Position numbers and translations under genes: made by a program | DNA from: Nectonema munidae | Lineage: Eukaryota > Nematomorpha > Nectonematoida > Nectonematidae | DNA: 64,000 bases | NCBI GenBank assembly: GCA_030549495.1 | Contig: JAUIRK010000463.1 | Location: 1-64,000, forward strand | Direction: 5' to 3' | Shown: positions 1 to 13,642 of the stretch, piece after piece | Numbering within the stretch: the first letter of the stretch is position 1 | Layout: each line of letters starts with the position of its first letter | Notes under the pieces: model-generated | Seen by the model: the letters and a program-made list of their open reading frames with translations, nothing else | What the model was told of the DNA's origin: nothing | Databases searched by the model: none

Positions 1-2917
1 TATGGTTGCTTGAAACTTTCTTCAAAAAATCATCGTATTTGAAGTTTCGTTGCTTTGTACGCCGTTTTGCCTCTTTCTGATTATTTTAAACATTTTGCAG
101 TTGTGTAAATATTTCAAAATTACCAACATCAATTCTTGCAATGATTGCTGTCTTGTATTCTACTGGAACATATAAATTTCGCTCCAAACGAAAATTTCAT
201 TGAAAACTACAACAACCTAGAACATAAACTCATTTATACTCACTTGTAAAACGAGATAGATCGAGATTTGATTTGTATAACACCTAAAAGAATATAAGCG
301 ATTTATTTGAAAAATAAACAAAATATATCATGTTGTTTTCTTCCTTATCTATCAAAAATCTTACTTCATCAATTATTTTCAGTTTTTCAATGAATGTTTT
401 TTATTTTAATAACATATTCATATATTGATTAAAACCTGCGGCGCATGAAAGCCATATATTAAAAGGTAAATCTGCCATTTTAATGTTCTAATGTGCAGAC
501 TAATTATGAAATAGACCAATATTAAATTATGAAAATATAAAAATTAGACCAAAAAGGGAAAATCTGTATACAATAGACCTGTTGAAAGTCCTTGTTTCTG
601 TCTCTCAGAGTAACTCAGATAGATTGACGGATCGGATCTGCGGTTCGTATAGGATGCAAGCTTTTTCTAAATAAATGGGATGGCAAAGATTTTGAAAAAT
701 GTTGTTATGATATTTTAGTGATTTTTGATTATTTTGTTTTATATTTAGTTTTGTCTTTACGATCGTCGATAATGGGGACCGTTATATTTAAGAAATGTGT
801 TGCAAAAGGGTGATGGGTCTGATCTATGACTAATTTCGTTTACAAATGTTTCATGTTCCTTGCAGATGTCGAAAGGGGACGAAAGTGGGGGGTAACTCGG
901 CCTGACGCACCGTGAAATGGGTAGCCAGCAGAGGTAATAAGTCATCATAAGAAGAGCCGCTAACGGGGAGTTCACACACACTCGAAATACACAGTAGTTC
1001 ATCCAGAATTAGTTGTTGTGTGGGTTTGGCCTAATTAGGGGTCGAACATCATTCAGGCGGGTTCGAGATGGATATTGAACATTTATTCATTCAAGACAGC
1101 ATTTTCAATCCCTTATTGCGAAGAAACGCTCGTTACTTCTTTCTAGGATACAGCTTCGCCATCTGTGATGGAACAGAAAGTCTGTCAACAAAAGATAAAA
1201 CAAGGAACAGCATAGGGGGGGGGCAAATCCATCACTGCTCAAAGACCATCAAACTCCATGATGGAGATCTCTCCTTTCTTGTTCCTAAAACTGCTCATCT
1301 GGATCAGGCGGAGTGAGGATTTTCCTTTCCGCAGTGCATTGATAACATCTACTAATTAGAAGTTATCATCATGAACATGATATTGAACTTCTTTCAAATG
1401 AAAAAATCATAAAAAGTTGGTTTGCATAAAGGCTTCCATCCCAAGTTAGAATTGTGACTTCTGGTCATTAGGCCATGACTTCTTGTTTCCAAGTTACTCT
1501 CTTGTTTTCTCAATTTCACCTTGATTTTGACTGAAATATCTTTACGAAGTCTATTTGCACATAAAAACATTTTTTACCGTATTGTAATCTTAAACTGCAA
1601 CATTTTCAACGTAATGTCAAGACAGTAATAGACCGTCGTTAAACGCCTACAGATCAGACGACTAGAAGTTACATCGATCGAACTGTTCAAATAGTCTAGA
1701 CCGTTTAAACCAGCTCTGGGCAATGTATAGGTGTATACGCACATAAAAATATTACAATTTTTTGAAAATTTGATTTGCATGTTTGGCGCATACAAGGATA
1801 TAAAGTATCGGCAATTTTTTACCTTCAATCATTTTTTATTAATAAAATTGAAGAAACCGTTTGTTATACCTATTGAAAACGTAAAATACGTTGTTTTACT
1901 CAAAATTATGTTGTATTCCTTTTTTACTATGACTTAAAAATTTTGCCGACAGCAAAAGACGCCTAAATCCTAGATATTTATTTGTGTGTTTTCAGCTTGG
2001 TCAAAAATTTATCCGAATTTTTTTTTAATTTCTCAATAACTAAAAATTAATAAATTTCCCTTGAAAGTCAATTGTGTAATCTATATCCGCAGCTTGCCAA
2101 GATATCGAAGTAGGTTATTTTAATAGTTTGTTATTTTTTTAAATTAAAAACTGCAAAAATAAAATGTTCATTTTCATTTATCGTTAATGAAACTGTATTA
2201 GAATTATTGATAATTTCAACGCATAGAAATTTATAAGATCATGTTATTGAATAATGAAATCAAATAAATTAGTGATTAATTCTTGAGTCATTTCCTTAAA
2301 GTCATTTTAAAGACACACATTGCCGCATGATTTTTTTACAAAATAAGATCCAGACAACCTGTTAACGGACAGAACAGACGAGCAATCTAAGTATAAGAAG
2401 AAGCAAAAGCTATTGATAAACGCAGACATTCATTTTTGTAAAGTCTCATATGTCACAGTGGTCGATAATCGGTTAAGTAGTTATCGATTGAGTGACATAT
2501 TTCATTAGAGATAAGAAGTTTTGAAATGTTAAAAAAAAGCCAGTAAAATATTGTTTTATTTATTAAATTCAAAAAATATTTTTAAATAAAGGTAAACTTT
2601 TAAAACAATAGTGGAACGTCTGAGAAACAGATATTGAAACTGGGGTTTAATCGATTCCACTCGCAATATGTCACCATTTTTTTGCCTCCCATAATATAAA
2701 AATCGTCTGTCTTGTTATACACAAACTAAATTAGTTTTTTAAAAAGATAAACGCGATCTAAAATATGATCAGAGGATTTTTTAAAAATGGGACTTGAAGC
2801 GTTTTGAAGCGGTGTTGAAAAAGAATTATTTGCTGACTTTAGTCCTTTTCTCTGGTCGTGTAGCTTAGCTTTTTACTAACATTGCTGCTAGAAAGTTCAA
2901 TTGTACTACATGTTTGA

Positions 2918-2919
<2 letters not shown>
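1..2919 (+). repeat. Left arm of a giant imperfect palindrome
   Basis: This stretch reappears in reverse complement at 3471-6932. Clear pairings are 2740-2919 with 3471-3655, and 1-200 with about 6730-6932. Stretches compared by eye look about 85-90% identical, with many small indels. The arm is already paired at base 1, so it probably extends left of the window. I recognise no protein in it. A decayed copy of a small TTAA element (2357-2472) lies in it and is matched in the other arm, so that element was there before the duplication or inversion. Confidence 0.85.
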
Positions 2920-2985
<66 letters not shown>

Positions 2986-3002
2986 GGGTGATGATGATGA
3001 TG
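2917..3002 (+). repeat. GAT/ATC trinucleotide microsatellite
   Basis: About 27 GAT units with one interruption near 2985. It begins exactly where the left arm of the palindrome stops pairing, so it sits at the edge of the roughly 550 bp central spacer. The poly-Met and poly-Ser open frames across it are products of the repeat, not genes. Confidence 0.97.
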
Positions 3003-3470
3003 CTCCCCCTTTCAAAATTAAATTCATCTCTAGAACAGGGGCATAATATCAACAATATCAACGGCAACTATTTTCAAGTTGTATCGAAACAAATAAAGGT
3101 GTACAAATTCATGAATTAGTAATATTTGTTATGCTATTTTGATGATAAGAAGAGAAAATTGAATAGTCAATAATTCAATAAACTTCTTTCCATGCTCTCT
3201 AGTATCAAAAGATACACAAGTTGAGTTATATTTCACACTATAGTCTTCCTCTCCTTTAACCATACTACAATCTAAATATCTGACTTATCCCAAATTTAAT
3301 CCCTTTGCATGTTTGCACCCATCGAAGAAGACGTCTTCATATCTCTTCCAACTTATGCAATGCCTTATTGTTTTATAGCCAACTAAATATTATTCATAAG
3401 TTGTTTGATGAACGAAATGAAAGACATGTTTTTAAAGAAGAACAAAATCTTTTCTCTAAGCGCAACTAAA

Positions 3471-6400
3471 TCTCAAACATGTAGTACAATTGAACTTTCT
3501 AGCAACAATGTTAGTAAAGCAAATACACGTAGAGGAAAGGATAAAGTCAGCAAAGTAATCTTTTATATCAACTATTTCAAGCACATGTTCCTTCAAAACA
3601 CTTCAAGTCCCAGTTTTTAAAAACAAATCCTCTGATCATATTTTAGATCGCGTTTAATATACTTAAGGAAATAATTTAGTTTGTATAGCTTAAGACAGAC
3701 GATTTTTATATTATGGGAGGCTGAAAACTGGTGACATATTGCGAGTGGAATCATTAAACTATAGATTTTTCCCGTTTCCCAGTTTCAAATATCTGTTTCT
3801 CAGATTTTTTGAGATTTCCCACTATTTTAAGATTGTTTTTAAGTATTCTTTTAAGTTTTAATTATCTTTTTTATTTATTTAATATTTTTAGTTAATATCA
3901 AATAATATTTTACTATTAAACTTTTCTTTATTTCAAACTCTTATAGTAACTTTTTAAATATGTCACTCAATCGATGCTTACTTAACCGGTTATCGACCAC
4001 TGTCGACATATGGGGACTTTACAAAAATGTGAATCGTCTGCGTTTATCAATGCTTTTTAATACAAATCTTCTTCTTTATACTAGATATCGTCTGATTATT
4101 CTGTCCGTTAACGGGTTAATCTGGATCTTATTTTGTGATAAAAAATCATGCAGCTGAATATGTCTTTAAGACTAAAATGACCTAGGGAAATATTTTTCAA
4201 ATTTCTAAATAAATTCTTAATCTTAGTTTATTTGATTTCATTATTCAAAGACTCTCTAACATGATCTTTTTATTATAAATTTCTATGCGTTGAAATTTAT
4301 CAATAATTCTAGCTTCTAGTTTTCATTAACGTTAAATGAAATGAACATTTTTATTTTGCAGTTTTTATTTCCAATTTAAAAAAATAACAAACTATTAAAA
4401 TAACCTACTTCGATTATCTTGGCAAAACTGCGGATACATGAATATATGGCTCAGCGCTTTGCCAAGATACTATGTATTTAATTGTTGACTTTTTCAAAGG
4501 GAAGTTTGGTTAATTTTTAGTTATTGAAATTAAAAAAAATTCAGTTAAATTTTTTATTTTCCAAACTCGAAATTTTTTTACAAAATTAAATATTATCCTA
4601 GGATTTGGCGTCTTTTGTAATCGGCGTAATCAGATTTTACTGTTACAAAGTCGTCATAATTAAAAAAAAGGGGAATATACAACATAATTTTAGTAAAACA
4701 GCATATTTTGCGTTTTCAATAAAATTTATAACAAACGGTTTCTTCCAATTTTTTATTAATAAAAAATGATTAGAAACAAGATAAAGAAAATTGTAATACT
4801 TATATCATACAATGTGTGCGCTAAGAACTTTAGCATGTCAAAATTTCAAAAAGGACATGTAAGTATTTTTATATGCGTATACACCTGTTCACCGTTCAGT
4901 TAAGGGCTGGTTAAAACCCGGTCCTAGACTTCTATTTGAACAGTTCGATCAGATGCTTAATATCTGTAGTCTCGTCCCATCTGATCTGTAGATATTATAG
5001 TCCGTTTGAAACTATGGACGGTCTAGTTCAATCCTTGTCTGTTTATTACGAAGACAGGACCCGAATGTTTACCGGTTAAGATACAATACAGTAAAAAATA
5101 TTTTATGTACAAATAGACATTATGAGATATTTCGGAAGTCCGTCCAAGGTAAATTTGAGAAAAACAGAGAGTAGCTTGGAAGCAAGAAAGTCATGGCCAA
5201 TCAAACTATTCTTGACCAGAATCACGAATTCTAACTTGGAGTCGAGAACGCTAGCTTATCCTTGCAGACACAAACCAACTTTGCTCACAATAGTTTTTTC
5301 ATTTGAAAGAAGTTCAATATCATGTTCATGATAACTTCCTAATTAGTAGATGTTATCAATGCACTGCAGAAGAGAAAATCCTCCTCCACCTGATTTTTCG
5401 AGATGAACCGAGCATAAACCAAAAGATGTCCGACGTTTTAGGAACAAAGAAGGGAGATAGTTGGATTTTCTCCATCTCATGGAGTTTGATGTCTTGAGAC
5501 AGGTGATAGATTTGCAGCATAACTATGCTGTTAGGGACTTGTCTGATTTATCTTGTTGACAGACTTTCTGTTCCATCACAAGATGAGAAGCTTTTATCAT
5601 TAGAAAATTTAACGAGCGTTTCTACAACTTCTCTTGCTTCGCAATAAAAAGGGAGTTATTGTTCAAAACCTCGAAAATTTTCTTGTCTTGAATGAGAACT
5701 CGTGTTCCATTATCCAATCTCAATTACCTGGGCTGGTGTTCTTTCATTTTGAATTAGGCCAAACCCTTACTGGCTAATTCTGGATGAACTCTTTTCAGGT
5801 TCTCCTTCAGAGATTATTTCAGACTCCCGTTAGGAATTTCTTCTTGTAGATGACTTATTACTCTCGCAACTACACTACATTTTTCACGATAGATGAAAGG
5901 CCGAAGTTATCAAAACTTTCGTTATGTGTTTTTTTTTCGACATCTGCAGAACAAAACATGAAGCATTAGTAACGAAAATAGTCATAAGATCAGACCCATC
6001 GCTAAACACTCAACACGATTTCCTAAAATAGCAGTCCCCCATTATCGACAGTGATAGTTAAGACAAAACCTAAATATAAAACAAAATAATCAAAATCACT
6101 AAATATCATAACAAACATTTTTCAAAATCTTGCCACCCCTTTGGCCCCTAGAAAAAAGCTTGCGACCTTTCTAGGGGTTCATCGATGTTTGGGAACCACT
6201 GCTATAAACGGTCTAGTCCGGTCTTTGTCTGGATATTATGAGGAAAGAACTGACTCAAATAGGACTTTCAACAGGTCTATGCTTATACAAGATTTTTTAG
6301 TCTAATATAATATATGGGAAAAAACTCATAATTTATATGGTCATCTTAGTTTCATAATGAATCGTACACATTAATTTTTTATTAAAATGGCAGATTTGCC

Positions 6401-6932
6401 TTTTAATTTATATATGGCTTCGCGCAAAAAAAGAATTTCCTTGAAAAGGTTTTAATCAATTTATATGAGATATGTTATTAAAATAAAAACATTCATTGAA
6501 AACTGAAAAGGAGTAAACTCTAGGAAGAAGTCTCACCTACTGTGATCAAGTAAGATTTTTTAGGTAAATAGGAAAGAAAATAACATGATATATTTCATAA
6601 ATTTTACTCCAAATAAATCGCTTATATTCTTTTAGGTGTTATACAAATCAAATCTCTGATCTATCTCGTTTTACAGAATAGTGAGTATAAATAATGAGTT
6701 TTATGTTCTAGGTTGTTGTAGTTTTCAATGAAATCTCTTTTCGTTTGTAGACGAAATTTTATGTTCCAGTGAATACAAGACAGCGAGTCATTGCAAAATT
6801 GAATGGTGAGTAATTTTGAAATATTTACACAACTTATAAAATGTTTAGAAAATCAGGAAAGGGAAAAAGCGGCAGTACAAGCAAAGCAGCGAAACTCAAT
6901 ACGATGATTTTTTGAAAAAGTTTCAGGTCATA
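3471..6932 (-). repeat. Right arm of the giant imperfect palindrome
   Basis: Reverse-complement partner of 1-2919. It is about 540 bp longer than the left arm, from scattered insertions; the tract near 6150-6260 has no good partner. Pairing is visible to about 6932, and beyond that the left partner lies outside the window. No coding homology was recognised in either arm. It could be a foldback-type element or a large inverted duplication of the locus. Confidence 0.85.
3986..4115 (-). mobile_element. Small TTAA-flanked element (family A) inside the palindrome
   Basis: Flanked by TTAA at 3982-3985 and 4116-4119. Read in reverse it matches the element at 8293-8421, starting CCCGTTAACG and carrying AGACGAT motifs. 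A more decayed copy occupies about 2357-2472 in the other arm. TTAA targets and short CCC-starting ends are typical of non-autonomous piggyBac-like elements; that family link is inferred. Confidence 0.7.
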
Positions 6933-8292
6933 GACAAAGATTTTGTGAAAAATAGGCAGAAAAAGATTAGAGACAGGTTTTTTTCATTTTTTATTTTAAT
7001 AATATCAATTCATTTGGCTTGTTTTAATATTAAATGGCTCTTCACAAGATGAAGAAGTTCTATCAATAATGAATCATTTATAATGATAGTAAATCAACTA
7101 AAAAATAGTAAGAAGTTACGATTTATTAAGTACAAAGTATTTAAACTCATAAAATTTCGCAAACAATCGACTTTTTCAACCAAATTGAAAATTAAGTTAG
7201 AAAACTTTAAATAGGATCATGAATTACATTCATTGCAAAAACTATTATAAAAAATATCACACTATAGGAAAATTTGATAACATATTAAATACAATATAGC
7301 GAAATATATATCTTTTTTTCTGCGAGGTTTTCCTAAAAGCCAGAAAGTCGCTAACTAGAAACACCTCACGAATATTAATATAGAGGGTTATGTAAACACA
7401 AAAAAAGAATACTAAAGTCATATGTGTTTATTGAGTTAAAGAATTGTTCTATATATATATATATCATATTTGATAAGGTTAAATAGACATTACATCATTT
7501 CAAGTAGAACTTTTAAAAGAAATTTTTATTATTTTGTAAAAATTACAAAAATTATTAGTAGATCTGATGATTATATTTAAGATTATAATAAATGGTGAAA
7601 AAAATTTTTAAAGGATTACGGATGATTTTGGTAAAAAGTTGCACCCAACTTTTATACTCATCATCATTTATCCTAGAGAGATAAAAAAGAGAGAAATAAT
7701 GTTTACGTTAGAGAGAGAGAGAGTAATTATACTAATTTATTTTTTGCTTTGACGAGTTAAAAGGTAGGTGATTGCGTAAGAGCAGTTTATATCTAATTTA
7801 TTTCGCCATGACTCTCCAACACATCTTGTGAGTATTGATTCGATAAATGCCAATTCTAGTGCAGATTTCAGACAGCGAGTACATTTAAGAAATTAAATGC
7901 AAGAATTGTTCAACAAAGTTAGCAATTACACTAATAAACACAGTCATATATATTATGCGCGTTTCTTGTACCTATTTGTAATGCAATATATACTTTTACT
8001 GACGAATGTGGCAATAAGATTCTATGAAAAATGGAAGTAAGATAGGAAAATGGACTTCTAATGTGTCTATTTTGGAAGCTTCTAAGATCCTAGCCTATTC
8101 CTACAATCCACTGTATCCTTTCTCTATATATCTATACATGTCATTTTATATATAGAGAACCGGAGCGAGAGACTTCAACTCTCAAAATTTTATTTTATAT
8201 TATTTTCGTTACAAGCAGCAAAAAACAAACCCCACGCTAAGCAAAATTATAATTCTTAAAATAATTCTTAGATGTTGCCTAAGCGAGGTTAA
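6933..8292. other. AT-rich intergenic stretch, no gene recognised
   Basis: Only low-complexity sequence was seen: a TA run near 7450-7465, an AG run near 7711-7725, and AT-rich filler. No open frame worth reporting. If the channel gene starts upstream of its first recognised exon (10513), its 5' exon or promoter could be here, but nothing identifies it. Confidence 0.5.
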
Positions 8293-8421
8293 CCCATCAA
8301 CCACCAGAATAATCAGACGATATCTAATGTAAAGCAGAAGATTTGTATTAAAGAGCTTTGATAAACGCAGACGATTTTACTTTTGTAAAGTCGACTATTG
8401 TCGACATTGGGCGTTAACGGG
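8293..8421 (+). mobile_element. TTAA-flanked miniature element, family A
   Basis: 129 bp between TTAA at 8289-8292 and 8422-8425. The interior matches 16370-16497 almost base for base, and 3986-4115 in reverse. It carries AGACGAT motifs near both ends and a short TCGAC palindrome before the right end. Probably a piggyBac-like MITE. Confidence 0.8.
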
Positions 8422-9134
8422 TTAATAAGCTGCAAGGAATTTTGTCTTATGGGATTATATTAACCATTCGATATGTTTCTTGCGAAATTTCTAGAGGTTG
8501 AACACAGAAAACATCCCTTATAATTTTTTTGTCAAAGATTAATTAAGTATTACTATGTTTATTGGCATATGCGCTTGGATATTTCTTTTAGATAACATTA
8601 TAAAAAATTATCTCCAATAGTTTGGAAATATCTGTATTTGAATTGATATGCATGGTAGACGAGGCAACGCTACTAGTTATATTTTGTTTACATTTTAAAA
8701 TTAACAAATTGTAATTTTTTCAAATGATCTATATATTGAAATTATTCGAAGTGTTAGAGAATTTGAGTTTGTGTTTTTAGAGATTTTTATTAATCGGTAT
8801 AGTGTCATTTAAAAAATATATTTTCACATAATTTCTTTGTATTATCTGATTTTTCTGTATTATCTATATATTTTAGATAAAGCCTCTACTAGTTTAGATA
8901 AAACAGACACAAAGTACTTAATTTTGAATTTGTGACATGGAATTTATGCTCTAGTCAAAAATATGAAATCTTTTCAATTTCTCAAAGCATATTTTTCAAA
9001 ATATGCTTTTTACAATCTGGCAAGACCACCCTGGCATGTTATAATCTCCCTTACCGTCTTGTCACACCACTGATATGTCGCTTTCTATGTAGTACTAAAA
9101 GATAAGTATTTTATGTGTATATCTAAATGTCACT

Positions 9135-9383
9135 CAGGCCCGTAGCGCACGAGGGCAGGAGGGGGCTAAGCCCCCCCCCCCAACTCAGATTCAGAGCCCC
9201 AACCTAATATATTTCGATATCAATAAAGGGTTCAAAAAATGGTTTAGACAGTATATAAAAATTTGGTACTTATTAGTTATCTCCCTCCCACTTTAAAATT
9301 TTTTTCAGTAATTTACTAAAAAATTTTTTTTGTGAAAATTTTTTCCAGCCCTCCCAATTGAAAATTCCTAGCTACGGGCCTGA
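9135..9383. mobile_element. hAT-type MITE
   Basis: Ends CAGGCCCGTAGC and GCTACGGGCCTG form a perfect 12 bp inverted repeat. The 8 bp target duplication ATGTCACT is present at 9127-9134 and 9384-9391. Length 249 bp, with a C-run inside and no coding capacity. Eight-base duplications and CAG starts are hallmarks of hAT elements. Confidence 0.93.
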
Positions 9384-9439
9384 TGTCACTATAGTGTTAA
9401 TTACTGATTAAATTATGTTTTCCAGAGATTTATCTAGAC

Positions 9440-9767
9440 CAGAGATTCTCAATTTTTTTTAGCAAGAGGCCAATTTAAGAACCAACATTGCACTAGAGGA
9501 CCTCACCAAAAGCATAAAATCGGTTTTTATGAAAAGCCCTCGAATATTATTCTAGATACTTAAGCTGAAACCAAATTGCTGTATATATATCATAAAATTA
9601 ATAAACCAGACTATTCATATATAATAAATCAATAAATTTGCTTTTCTTTTTTGACTCTTTTAATTGGATATTATTAGCGTGTTTTTCCTGCAACTTTGCT
9701 ATGTGTGTCACAAAACAAGAGGTTGAGGGCCTCATGGGGCTCTCAGAGTCGCGGTTGTGAACCCCTA
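9440..9767. mobile_element. hAT-type non-autonomous element
   Basis: Starts CAGAGATTCTCAA and ends TTGTGAACCCCTA, an imperfect inverted repeat. It is flanked by ATCTAGAC (9432-9439) and AACTAGAC (9768-9775), a decayed 8 bp duplication. About 330 bp, no coding capacity. Divergence of its ends and flanks suggests it is older than the neighbour at 9135. Confidence 0.75.
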
Positions 9768-10086
9768 AACTAGACCGTCATATTAATCAACGGTCAAATA
9801 TTTCAGATACCTATTTAATTTTATTTTTCATTGGGGAAGTGTATGTTTAAAAATAATAATCTTTAATGCCAATTCAATAGATATATTAGAAAAGATATAC
9901 TAACCAATTTTTTCCTTAAAAATGGAAGAGTTAGTTTACGAAAATAATATTCTATTTTTTGACTGCTTTCATTTAAATTTCCGTCAGGATTAAGTTCTGG
10001 ATACGTATATCAGTAATGCGAACTTGGAAAAGAGATCTCGGATTTGGGAAATATTATCATTCAGATTATTTCCATTTACTTATTAA

Positions 10087-10215
10087 CCAATTTACCGCCA
10101 ATGTCCCTATTTTAGAACATAAGTAATTTCATCTTCGTCTGCTTTTTTCAATGACTTTGAATATTAATCGTCTGCGTTTTTTAGATATCGTCTGCTTTGC
10201 TTGGCCTTAAATGGG
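10087..10215 (+). mobile_element. TTAA-flanked miniature element, family C
   Basis: 129 bp between TTAA at 10083-10086 and 10216-10219. Ends are CCAATTTACCGCCAA and TTGGCCTTAAATGGG. Very similar throughout to 16169-16299, with three GTCTGC motifs inside. It lies about 300 bp upstream of the first recognised channel exon. Confidence 0.85.
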
Positions 10216-10512
10216 TTAAGATATTTAGAAATATTATTTTGTACAGACTAAGTGATTGACGGACAAAAGGGCAACAACTTGAGGGATCTGACAAATAATT
10301 ATTATGGACAAATAAATAATAAAAAAATTAGTGAAAAAGCTCTAACTCTAATGAACAAAATTTTGAAGACTAAACATTTGCTTTCTTTTTCAATCCAATT
10401 TTATATATTTAAACAGACGACTTTCATTTTTTGAGTGATTGATGTCACGCTTGTCGTCAAATCGTTAATACTCGTTTCTTTTTAAAATCAGTTAGTCAAA
10501 ATTGCTATTTAG

Positions 10513-10751
10513 ATTTAAAGAGATCAAGGATGACATCTTCAACCCCAAAAAGTGGGTGATAGATAAGACAGGGAGTTTCTACTACTTCTGGCTACTCATC
10601 ATCACCATGTTTGTGCAGTACAACGTGTTCATCGTCATCGTGAGAATCACGTTTGTCAACTTTGAGCGCAAATACGCATCTATCATCTTCTGCATTGACA
10701 TACTCTCCGACACCATATACTGGTTGGACATTGGCATCAATCTTTGCAAAG
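10513..10751 (+). CDS. CNG channel, exon with S1-S2
   Basis: Begins after a TGCTATTTAG acceptor and ends at AAAG/GTAGGA, so one base of a split codon is passed on. The 79 codons match the first membrane segments of CNG channel alpha subunits: the pre-S1 stretch FNPKKWVIDKTGSFYYFW, a hydrophobic S1, then the S2 segment ending in DTIYWLDIGINLCKG. CNG channels are plasma-membrane cation channels opened by cGMP or cAMP, as in sensory cells. The N-terminal cytoplasmic exon(s) and start codon were not identified upstream. Exon phase fits the next exon at 14867. Assignment to the CNG alpha group rests on the whole gene. Confidence 0.9.
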
Positions 10752-11970
10752 GTAGGACACGTTTCATCTCATCTTTAATATTCCATTGAGGCCGAATGTG
10801 ATTCCAGAGAAGTAGCGACACTAAGATACTAAGTAGGACACAAAAATATTAGGCGGGAGCATACATAGGACTGATCAAGAGATATGCGTGACAGCGAAAG
10901 CTTCATCAAACATACAGTCCAATTATGCATCAGAATAGTCAAATTATTTTAAAGTACAACTATAAGGTAAGCAAGCATAAGATTTGCTTACTTATCCTTT
11001 TTAATTTTAATGATATCCTGGTGTTATTAAAAAGAAGGGCCCACGATTTTGTTGGAGGACCTCGGCCTCTTTGTTCCCTTTTTGGCTGCGCTTTTGAATG
11101 GAACGAACAACAGTGCCCATAATACACAAATCATCTGATCTAAGTTGTATAAAAAAGCTTCAAAGTTTCCTATGATAAAACTTATTTTCAATAAATCACA
11201 ATTTTTTTCTCCTTTTTCGATTGAATATTACCGCTTTTATTTTTATCTCCTCTTATATAGTATTCATTCACACACAGCCAACTTAATTTTTTATTAAATT
11301 TATCATGTCAGTTATCTAAAGCTTCCAGGCCCCATGGAACACTAGTACGGGTGATGCTATAAATTATAATATAAGGTGATTTAAAAAATTTAGGGTCGTG
11401 TTATGAAAATCCTCTACCATTAAACATCAGCCTCAAGACAATATAAAAATAATCAATATTTATTATATCTTTGTTCATAAAAATAATAAAAATACGGATT
11501 CTAACAGTTATCTTAGAGTATATATAATTAAAAAAATTGAACCATTTTTCATCTTAACATGTTTAGAAGTGGTCAAAAATTTTTCAAAGATGTATTCATT
11601 TTTATTTCATTTTGGATTATATTATCCAAAAGATCAACGGTATATGATAACAAAAGATTTATTTTTAAAACAGCTTTGTATTATAGGCAATTTTTAAAAA
11701 AAATCAACTAAATTTATATTTGAAATAATACAAAATCGTTCAAAAATATTTACACGCTAAATTTGGAAGATTCTTCACAAGTATTATTTTTTTAAATAAT
11801 GATATGCTTTAAAATCATATTTGGTGAAAAGACCATTTGAAATGAGGATTACATTTGGATTTTTAAGATGCTGAAAGGACCACATTGATAATATTTTATT
11901 TCTATGATATATTTAAAAATTAAATCGATTGAATATTTAACTCAAGTACTTTAGAAACGTCTTATTGATT

Positions 11971-12076
11971 GGTACGCGAACATTTGGCCTAAGGACACTT
12001 GGCCGAATGTAAATTTAGCCGACCGAGCTATTTGTCTATTCGGCCAAAGGTCCGTTCAGCGAAACTTCCAGTCACG
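11971..12076. mobile_element. 106 bp element with 8 bp target duplication
   Basis: Flanked on both sides by TATTGATT (11963-11970 and 12077-12084). The interior is built of repeated TTGGCC/GGCCAA motifs that can pair internally. It is GC-richer than its surroundings. Superfamily uncertain; 8 bp duplications fit hAT. Confidence 0.6.
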
Positions 12077-13068
12077 TATTGATTGCATAATTAGCAAACG
12101 TAATCCTTTGAATTATTGTAAGAAGTATTTAGAAATTTATTGAAATAAAAAAATAAATATATTTTTTAACTAAATACAAGTTCTGCATCACAAAAATATA
12201 ACTACATATAAATGAAAAATAAAATAATTTATATTTCTAAAAATGTTTAAATCTCTTATAGATATTAAAATAATGGAATGTCTTGGTACCATAATTAATT
12301 TTCTCAAAGGGGTCCAAAAGTTTTTTCAAGAAGGCGCTGGCCATCTAGACTCCGATTCCTTTGCCTACGCTCCTATGTATCACGCGAGTTTCTTTTTTGA
12401 AAAAAGACTGAGTTAGACTAAGCTCATTTTAAAATCGTTTAAACTAACATCAATTTTTTAATACAGTCCATTTCCTTTACTTTTTATATTTTAACTTGTG
12501 TGCTATCTTGCAAATCTTTTTTCATATTTATTTAGTCATTTCCAATCAAGTAAATAATAGTTGAAGTAAGTTTTAAATTTGAACATTTGTATTTCGGGTA
12601 TGATGTGAGTGCAAAAATTTTAAACGACACACGATAAGTGGGAAAAATAAATAGTTAAAATTCAATTTCATTTGAGTCTTTCCAAAAAGAGAGTGACATT
12701 TAATGGTTTAAAATTTTTAGCTGAATTAATACAACTAAAATATAATTGAAATAAAATATTTATTTTCTAGCTTCAGACTCGATAGGATCTAATAGGTAGA
12801 AAAAAGTTCTGCCATTTTGCTCTAATCTTTGCAAAACGATCATTTAGTGCTTTCTGTTTTTTTCCTTTGTGAACAGACAGTAAACCAAGTATTGTTTAAA
12901 AGAGCTTTCTGCTTAAGTGTATATATTGTAGAAAGATAAATGAGTTTAAAACTAATTTTTACAAAATAAGTTACATATTTATACAATGTGAAAAAACATT
13001 AAGAAAGATGCCTGACAAAAGATGACACCATTACACGAAATTGAGAATATGTAACTGTTCACCCAACA

Positions 13069-13642
13069 CAATGTTTCTCAACGTGGGCGGTAGCGCCCCT
13101 AAGAAGTTGTTTTGAAATTATTAAAACCGCTGTAAATATTTACGAAGAACTAGAAAATTTTCATTTTTGCTTTACATTTTGGATAATTTATATCATAGTT
13201 TTTACAATTTCGAATATGTTTCCTATAGTATTTAACGGCATGCAATTTTTTAATCTTTTGTGATGAATTTCATCCTCTAAGAAAAGGGGCTGATTCATTG
13301 AATTAGAACTTAATGAAGGGATTCAATAAAGATATACGAAAATTTTACTCACTATTCGCAAAGTGCAAGTTACTTCCATTTCTACGAGGGTAGAAAATGG
13401 TTAAGTATTGTAAAAATTTTAAGTATCCAAAGAAACTGTGCATAAATAGGGAAGTGGTGATATTATAATTAGTTTAAGCAACACCAAATCAAACATCAAA
13501 ATTTAGAAGATAAACACGGTGGAATTTAATTATATTTTATAAAAAAGGGAGCATTTCTTTGGAATAAAGTAGTCTAAGAGAGCGTTTTTTGAAAAGATCA
13601 GGTTTAAGGTAGCGTTGAGTAGAAAAAGTTTGGCAAACACTG
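13069..13642. mobile_element. hAT-like non-autonomous element
   Basis: The left end CAATGTTTCTCAACGTGGG and right end TTTGGCAAACACTG resemble the CAGTGTTTCTCAA termini common in hAT elements. About 570 bp, no intact coding frame. The 8 bp flanks do not match clearly, so the boundaries are approximate. Confidence 0.55.

Noticed and set aside
2839-3119. Poly-Ser and poly-Met open frames
   Set aside because: They are translations of the GAT/ATC microsatellite on either strand.
1-6932. Polinton or other large capsid-bearing element
   Set aside because: No DNA polymerase B, integrase, protease, ATPase or capsid-like frame is visible. Only the inverted arms suggested it.
10925-11122. 65-codon frame in CNG intron 1
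   Set aside because: No homology, no splice context and AT-rich composition typical of chance frames.
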